Shown here in pieces: positions 58,794 to 62,698 of a stretch of 62,698 nt of DNA. The notes under the pieces were generated by a model that worked only from the letters and a program-made list of their open reading frames with translations, was not told the DNA's origin and did no database searches. A program made the translations under genes and the position numbers. The first letter of the stretch is position 1. The number at the start of each line of letters is the position of its first letter. Source of the stretch: CAYQOX01 sp964419335 (GTDB lineage: Bacteria; Hinthialibacterota; Hinthialibacteria; Hinthialibacterales; Hinthialibacteraceae); the NCBI GenBank assembly GCA_964419335.1, contig CAYQOX010000028.1, forward strand, positions 1 to 62,698, written 5' to 3'.

Positions 58794-59960
58794 ATGAAGA
58801 GAAGAACATTTCTAAAAACATCATCGATTACGGCTTCGAGTTTGATGGTCATGAATGCTCAGAGCGTACGCACCGCGCACGCAAACTCTACCATGACGAT
58901 TGGTGTGATCGGCTGCGGAGGACGGGGGAATCACGATGCTTCGAATTTTCGCCGGGTGACGAATAGTAAGGTCATCGCTTTGGCCGACCCTTATGAGGAT
59001 CGCTTGCAGTCGACTCAAAAACGCTTTGAGGACGACTCACCTAAAACTTTCCAGGGGTTCGATGCCTATAAAAAAGTACTTGACACCAACGTGGATACGG
59101 TAATCATTACCAGCCCGCCGTATTTCCATCCCGAGCAATTCGCCGCGGCAATGGATGCTGGCAAGCATGTTTATTTGGAAAAACCTGTCGCAGTCGATAC
59201 CATAGGCGCGTTAAACGTTCGTGAAGCGGGAAAGAAAGCCGATGGGAAATTCACGGCCATGGTTGGTTTTCAAAGCCGCTATAAAGAAGACTTACAAGGC
59301 GCAGTGGAGAGGGTGCATCAAGGCGCGATTGGCAGAATTATATGTGGCCAATCCTATTATCATTCCGGGTGGCTAGGTCCACGCCACAATGAGGATATGC
59401 CAGAGCAAGAACAACGTGTTCGAAACTGGGTATTCGATATTGCCCTATCGGGCGATATTCTGGTAGAGCAAAACATTCACGTGCTGGATGTATGTAACTG
59501 GATTATGCAATCGGTGCCTGAAAAGGCTTATGGGACTGGCGGACGAGAGGTCCGTACCTTTTTTGGCGATACCTGGGACCATTATACTGTGACATATTGG
59601 TATCCGAATGATGTAGAACTATCTTTCGATTCGACTCAATTTCTGAAACTTGGTTGGGGAGATTCAGGAGAACGTATCAATGGTTCAAAAGGGGCAATCG
59701 ATGCATTATGCGGTCCCGCCCGTATTCGCGGTGAAAATGAATGGAACTATGAAGGGGATGATCCCAATCCCGAGGAAAGTAAAGTCAAGCATTTCTACGA
59801 GAGTGTGATGAGCGGAGAGTTTATCAATGAGATCCCGCAAGGAGTTGATTCAACGTTGACTGCGATTTTAGGGAGAACCGCCAGTTATCGAAAAGAGGAA
59901 TACACTTGGAAGCAGATGATGGATGAAAAAGAAGAACTAGAAGTAAACCTGAATTTATAA
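58794..59960 (+). CDS. Gfo/Idh/MocA-family oxidoreductase with Tat-type leader
   Basis: This 388-residue protein has a twin-arginine leader MKRRTFLKTSSITASSLMVM and a signal region to about residue 32. MTIGVIGCGGRGNHDA is the NAD(P)-binding loop, ITSPPYFHPEQFAAAMDAGK and VYLEKPVAVD (E-K-P motif intact) are family signatures, and WVFDIALSGDILVEQNIHVLD lies in the substrate domain. The frame opens at 58734, but the ATG at 58794 follows AAGGGG and starts at the RR motif. The substrate is unknown. Confidence 0.9.
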   Translation: MKRRTFLKTSSITASSLMVMNAQSVRTAHANSTMTIGVIGCGGRGNHDASNFRRVTNSKVIALADPYEDRLQSTQKRFEDDSPKTFQGFDAYKKVLDTNVDTVIITSPPYFHPEQFAAAMDAGKHVYLEKPVAVDTIGALNVREAGKKADGKFTAMVGFQSRYKEDLQGAVERVHQGAIGRIICGQSYYHSGWLGPRHNEDMPEQEQRVRNWVFDIALSGDILVEQNIHVLDVCNWIMQSVPEKAYGTGGREVRTFFGDTWDHYTVTYWYPNDVELSFDSTQFLKLGWGDSGERINGSKGAIDALCGPARIRGENEWNYEGDDPNPEESKVKHFYESVMSGEFINEIPQGVDSTLTAILGRTASYRKEEYTWKQMMDEKEELEVNLNL

Positions 59961-59993
59961 AAAACGGTGGGGATTCATTCGAGAAGTTAGATA

Positions 59994-60075
59994 TGCGAGG
60001 AGAGGGACTCGAACCCTCACGCCCGAAGGCACTAGATCCTAAGTCTAGCGCGTCTGCCAATTCCGCCATCCTCGC
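59994..60075 (-). tRNA. tRNA-Leu (anticodon TAG)
   Basis: On the minus strand the acceptor arms are GCGAGGA and TCCTCGC. The D-arm region is TGGCGGAATTGGCAGACGC, the anticodon stem CTAGA/TCTAG encloses CTTAGGA (anticodon TAG, reading CUA), a variable arm of class II size follows (TGCCTTCGGGCG), and the T-arm contains GGGTTCGAGTCCC. CCA is not encoded; the discriminator is A. Confidence 0.95.
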
Positions 60076-60240
60076 AATTTTTGCGTGCGAACGATTATTT
60101 TATCCATCTTTGGGGGGGCTATCAACCTCCTTATTTCTTTTTCTATTGAGAAAATGGAAGGTTCATTTTCTGGCTAGGCGATTGATTCAGGTTACGATAC
60201 AATTCTATATATCCACCACTTTCGATGGGAGAAAACAGGG

Positions 60241-61341
60241 ATGGACATCCATCGTCTTTTACAAAGAATGAATGAAAAAAATGCCTCGGATTTATACCTA
60301 AAAGTCGGGATCCCGCCTTCTATGCGCATCAATGGCCAAGTCTTGCCTTTGGAGGAGGATGCGGTAAGCGATGACGCGATAGAACAAGCAGCCAAAACGA
60401 TTCTAACTGAGCATCAATGGCGTATCTTTAACGAAAAACCCGATCTCGATATGGCCTATTCGTTCGAACCTGGCACTCGCTACCGAATTAACTTCTTTCG
60501 TCAACAGGGACATATTGGTTTGGTGGCACGTCTGATTCGCGATGCGGATCTCTCTTTCACCACGCTTCATCTCCCCCTCTCCATCCAGGAATTGGCCGAA
60601 CTCCCGCGAGGATTGGTGATCGTCACCGGCGCAACAGGAAGTGGAAAATCCACTACCCTGGCCGCCATCATCCATCATATCAACACGCATTTTCACCGTC
60701 ATATTGTCACCATAGAAGACCCCATTGAGTTCCTCCATCCCGATCGAAAGTCCGTGGTGAATCAACGAGAAGTGGGGTATGACACCAACAACTTTCAGGA
60801 TGCATTACGCCAGATGGTACGCCAAAGCCCCGATGTGATCCTCATCGGCGAGATGCGGGATATGGATACAATGATGACCGCGATCGCCGCGGCAGAAACA
60901 GGCCATTTGGTTTTGACCACCTTACACACCATGGATGTCGCCCATACCCTCGATCGCATTATCAATTATTTTCCGGATTATTTGCGTTCCCAGGTACGAC
61001 ACGAGCTTTCGCTTTCCCTCCAAGGTATATTATGTATGCGTTTGTTAAGCCGAAAGGATGGAACCGGTAGGATTCCAGCGCTCGAAATCTTGCGCAGCAC
61101 CCCCAGTGTCAAAAAATCCTTGATGGAAGGTGAATTCTGGAAATTGAAAGAGTATATGCAAAAAAGCCGCGATCAAGGAATGGTGACCTTCAACCAATCG
61201 TTGCTCGATTTGTATAAGCAAGAACTCATTTCCTTCGAGGAAGCCTTGTACGCTTCCTCTAATCCCGATGAATTTAAACTCAATGCTCAAGGGATGTATA
61301 CTGGAACCGATTCCTTTCGTTATATGGATGATGAGCAATAA
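60241..61341 (+). CDS. pilU: PilT/PilU-type pilus retraction ATPase, PilU-like
   Basis: This 366-residue secretion ATPase has Walker A GATGSGKSTTLA (~132-143), the Asp box IVTIEDPIEFLH, Walker B ILIGEMRDMDTMM and the His box GHLVLTTLHTM. The C-terminal part (LKEYMQKSRDQGMVTFNQSL, then FEEALYASSNPDEFKLN) reads like PilU rather than PilT, which carries AIRNLIRE. It powers retraction of type IV pili in the cytoplasm. The matching assembly genes (pilB, pilC, pilD) are not in view. GGGAG is well placed. pilT-like follows after 61 bases. Confidence 0.87.
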   Translation: MDIHRLLQRMNEKNASDLYLKVGIPPSMRINGQVLPLEEDAVSDDAIEQAAKTILTEHQWRIFNEKPDLDMAYSFEPGTRYRINFFRQQGHIGLVARLIRDADLSFTTLHLPLSIQELAELPRGLVIVTGATGSGKSTTLAAIIHHINTHFHRHIVTIEDPIEFLHPDRKSVVNQREVGYDTNNFQDALRQMVRQSPDVILIGEMRDMDTMMTAIAAAETGHLVLTTLHTMDVAHTLDRIINYFPDYLRSQVRHELSLSLQGILCMRLLSRKDGTGRIPALEILRSTPSVKKSLMEGEFWKLKEYMQKSRDQGMVTFNQSLLDLYKQELISFEEALYASSNPDEFKLNAQGMYTGTDSFRYMDDEQ

Positions 61342-61402
61342 TTGTTGCGACCAAAATCTCCCAAAGCAAAAAACAAATGTTTGATTCAACAAGGATAGCA
61401 AG

Positions 61403-62518
61403 ATGGAAATAACTGATCTGTTTAATCGTGTTAAACAAGAAGGCGCCTCAGATTTACTGCTCACCGTAGGTGTACCTCCCATTATTCGTGTACACGGTAT
61501 TTTAAAACATACAGATTACCCGGTATTGACGCCTAAAGAAGTCAAGCGTTTGGTCTTTTCGCTCTTGAATGAAAAACAACGTTTAACTTTCGAAGAAGAA
61601 AAGGAGTTGGATTTCTCTTTAGGAATGGGCTCTGATCACCGATACCGAGTGAATGTTTATTACCAGAGAGGATGCGTGGCCGCTGCATTTCGCCCGATTC
61701 CAAATGAGATTCCCAAGCTGAAATCGCTAGGCCTTCCTCCGGTGGTGTATGATTATGCTCTTATGCCCCAAGGGCTGATTCTGGTGACGGGGCCTACCGG
61801 TCATGGGAAATCAACCACTCTGGCATCTATGATTGATCTGATTAATGCCAATAAAAAATGTCACGTCATTACGGTGGAAGATCCTATTGAATATGTGCAT
61901 CGTCATCAGCACAGTATTATTGATCAACGCGAGTTGGGCGGAGATACGCACTCGTTTAAAGAGGCTTTAAAGTATGTCTTGCGGCAGGATCCAGATGTAA
62001 TCCAGATCGGCGAGTTGCGCGATCAGGAAACCATCTCGGCTGCCTTGACCGCGGCTGAAACGGGACATTTGGTGTTAGCGACCATGCATACCAACGATGC
62101 GGTGCAAACCGTCGACCGGATCATCGATGTATTTCCAGAGCGTCAGCAACAGCAAGTTCGGGTACAGATGTCGCTTTGTTTGCTCTCAGTAATCTCGCAG
62201 CGGCTGTTACCGAAAGCCTCAGGCAATGGGAGGGCATTAGCTGTAGAAATTTTGCGTAATGTGCATGCTTCCTCCGCGTTAATTCGAGATGGAAAGACGT
62301 ATCAACTCTATAGCGTGATCGAAACAGGGACGAAGGATGGAATGATGACCATGGACTCCTCCCTGATCCGTTTGTACCAGCGAGGTTTGGTAACTCGAGA
62401 AGAAGCCACTTTGCATATGCGCAATCCACAAGCCTTGATTGAAGCGGTAGGCAAGGAGCCTTTATCGACGCCTCGCGAAGAAAAACAAAAAAAACGTTTT
62501 TTCCGGCGCAGTTCCTAA
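61403..62518 (+). CDS. pilT: PilT-type pilus retraction ATPase
   Basis: This 371-residue ATPase has Walker A GPTGHGKSTTLAS (His replaces the usual Ser), the Asp box ITVEDPIEYVHRH, Walker B IQIGELRDQETI and the His box GHLVLATMHTND. The C-terminal HASSALIRDGKTYQL corresponds to the PilT AIRNLIRE region and TGTKDGMMTMDSSL is PilT-like. The last residues are basic (KQKKRFFRR). It probably forms a retraction motor with the upstream PilU-like protein. A mobile repeat begins 15 bases after the stop. Confidence 0.92.
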   Translation: MEITDLFNRVKQEGASDLLLTVGVPPIIRVHGILKHTDYPVLTPKEVKRLVFSLLNEKQRLTFEEEKELDFSLGMGSDHRYRVNVYYQRGCVAAAFRPIPNEIPKLKSLGLPPVVYDYALMPQGLILVTGPTGHGKSTTLASMIDLINANKKCHVITVEDPIEYVHRHQHSIIDQRELGGDTHSFKEALKYVLRQDPDVIQIGELRDQETISAALTAAETGHLVLATMHTNDAVQTVDRIIDVFPERQQQQVRVQMSLCLLSVISQRLLPKASGNGRALAVEILRNVHASSALIRDGKTYQLYSVIETGTKDGMMTMDSSLIRLYQRGLVTREEATLHMRNPQALIEAVGKEPLSTPREEKQKKRFFRRSS

Positions 62519-62533
62519 ATAAATCATTTAATA

Positions 62534-62698
62534 GGCTCATCACGAAAGTGAGTACTTTTTGGGAAAACGCCTAGGGGATCTGTTGCGCTTATTTCCGCGC
62601 GGCCTTAAGGGCCGCTTGCTGCGAAAGCCGCTCCACACAAGTTCCTTCGGCGTTTTGGTTCGATTCATGTAAATTGAAAATAACCATGGTTCTCACTT
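62534..62698 (+). repeat. Mobile repeat, cut off by the window end
   Basis: It begins GGCTCATCACGAAAGTGAG and contains the internal GCGGCC-TTAAG-GGCCGC dyad. The sequence ends at GGTTCTCACTT, about 55 bases before the expected right end. The T-run after GTAC is two bases shorter than in the other copies, which breaks the minus-strand frame. Confidence 0.85.

Overview
The window looks like a chromosomal segment of an uncultured bacterium. It carries single-copy housekeeping genes: gap-pgk-secG, rpsF-ssb-rpsR-rpsT, ispD-ispE and a tRNA-Leu. It also carries features common in poorly cultured FCB/PVC-neighbourhood lineages such as Sumerlaeota, Hydrogenedentota and Hinthialibacterota: repeated pseudopilins with an FTLIELL N-terminus and a DPSNGL..GDI C-terminal signature, LamG proteins, a sulfatase, and Gfo/Idh/MocA oxidoreductases with RR leaders. 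The phylum is my inference and is weakly supported. A 100-N scaffold gap lies at 3747-3846.

Layout. 1-8.9 kb: secreted beta-propeller-like and LamG proteins, three pseudopilins, a Thi4-type thiazole synthase and an ISL3 transposase remnant. 9-17 kb: galE-galT, a sulfatase, an IMPase-family phosphatase and rhaA-rhaB. 17-21.4 kb: a PiT phosphate transporter convergent with a PhoD-like phosphatase. 21.4-23.7 kb: a pseudopilin gene broken by a short mobile repeat, then umuD-umuC behind a perfect SOS box. 24-31.3 kb: a type I-G CRISPR-Cas interference operon (cas3-csx17-csb1-csb2) with no adaptation genes and no array in view. 31.5-36.4 kb: porin, UbiA prenyltransferase, ABM protein, MsrA and a response regulator. 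36.8-43.3 kb: the housekeeping block. 43.6-49 kb: MarR regulator, a 52-residue acidic peptide gene, a CbiM-L-Q-O metal transporter and a helical protein of unknown function. 49-60 kb: a GH42-like protein, CstA, a di-heme peroxidase, two Gfo/Idh/MocA proteins and a secreted protein. 60-62.5 kb: PilU-like and PilT-like ATPases.

Two patterns cut across this layout. First, a non-autonomous repeat of about 217-222 bp (imperfect 22-bp terminal inverted repeats, about 8-bp target duplications) occurs at least five times, always in the same orientation. One copy sits inside a pseudopilin gene, and the empty site can be read from the two flanks. Second, three secreted proteins and one gene remnant end in the same short C-terminal motif, [PE]-[TS]-x-V-x-D-[YW]-[MS]-[LVI]-[YFH]-stop. 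It may be an undescribed sorting or anchoring signal.

The genes suggest a Gram-negative cell wall (outer-membrane porin, pseudopilins, PilT/PilU), breakdown of sulfated or rhamnose/galactose-containing polysaccharides, phosphate scavenging, MEP-pathway isoprenoid synthesis, and exposure to oxidative stress and phages.
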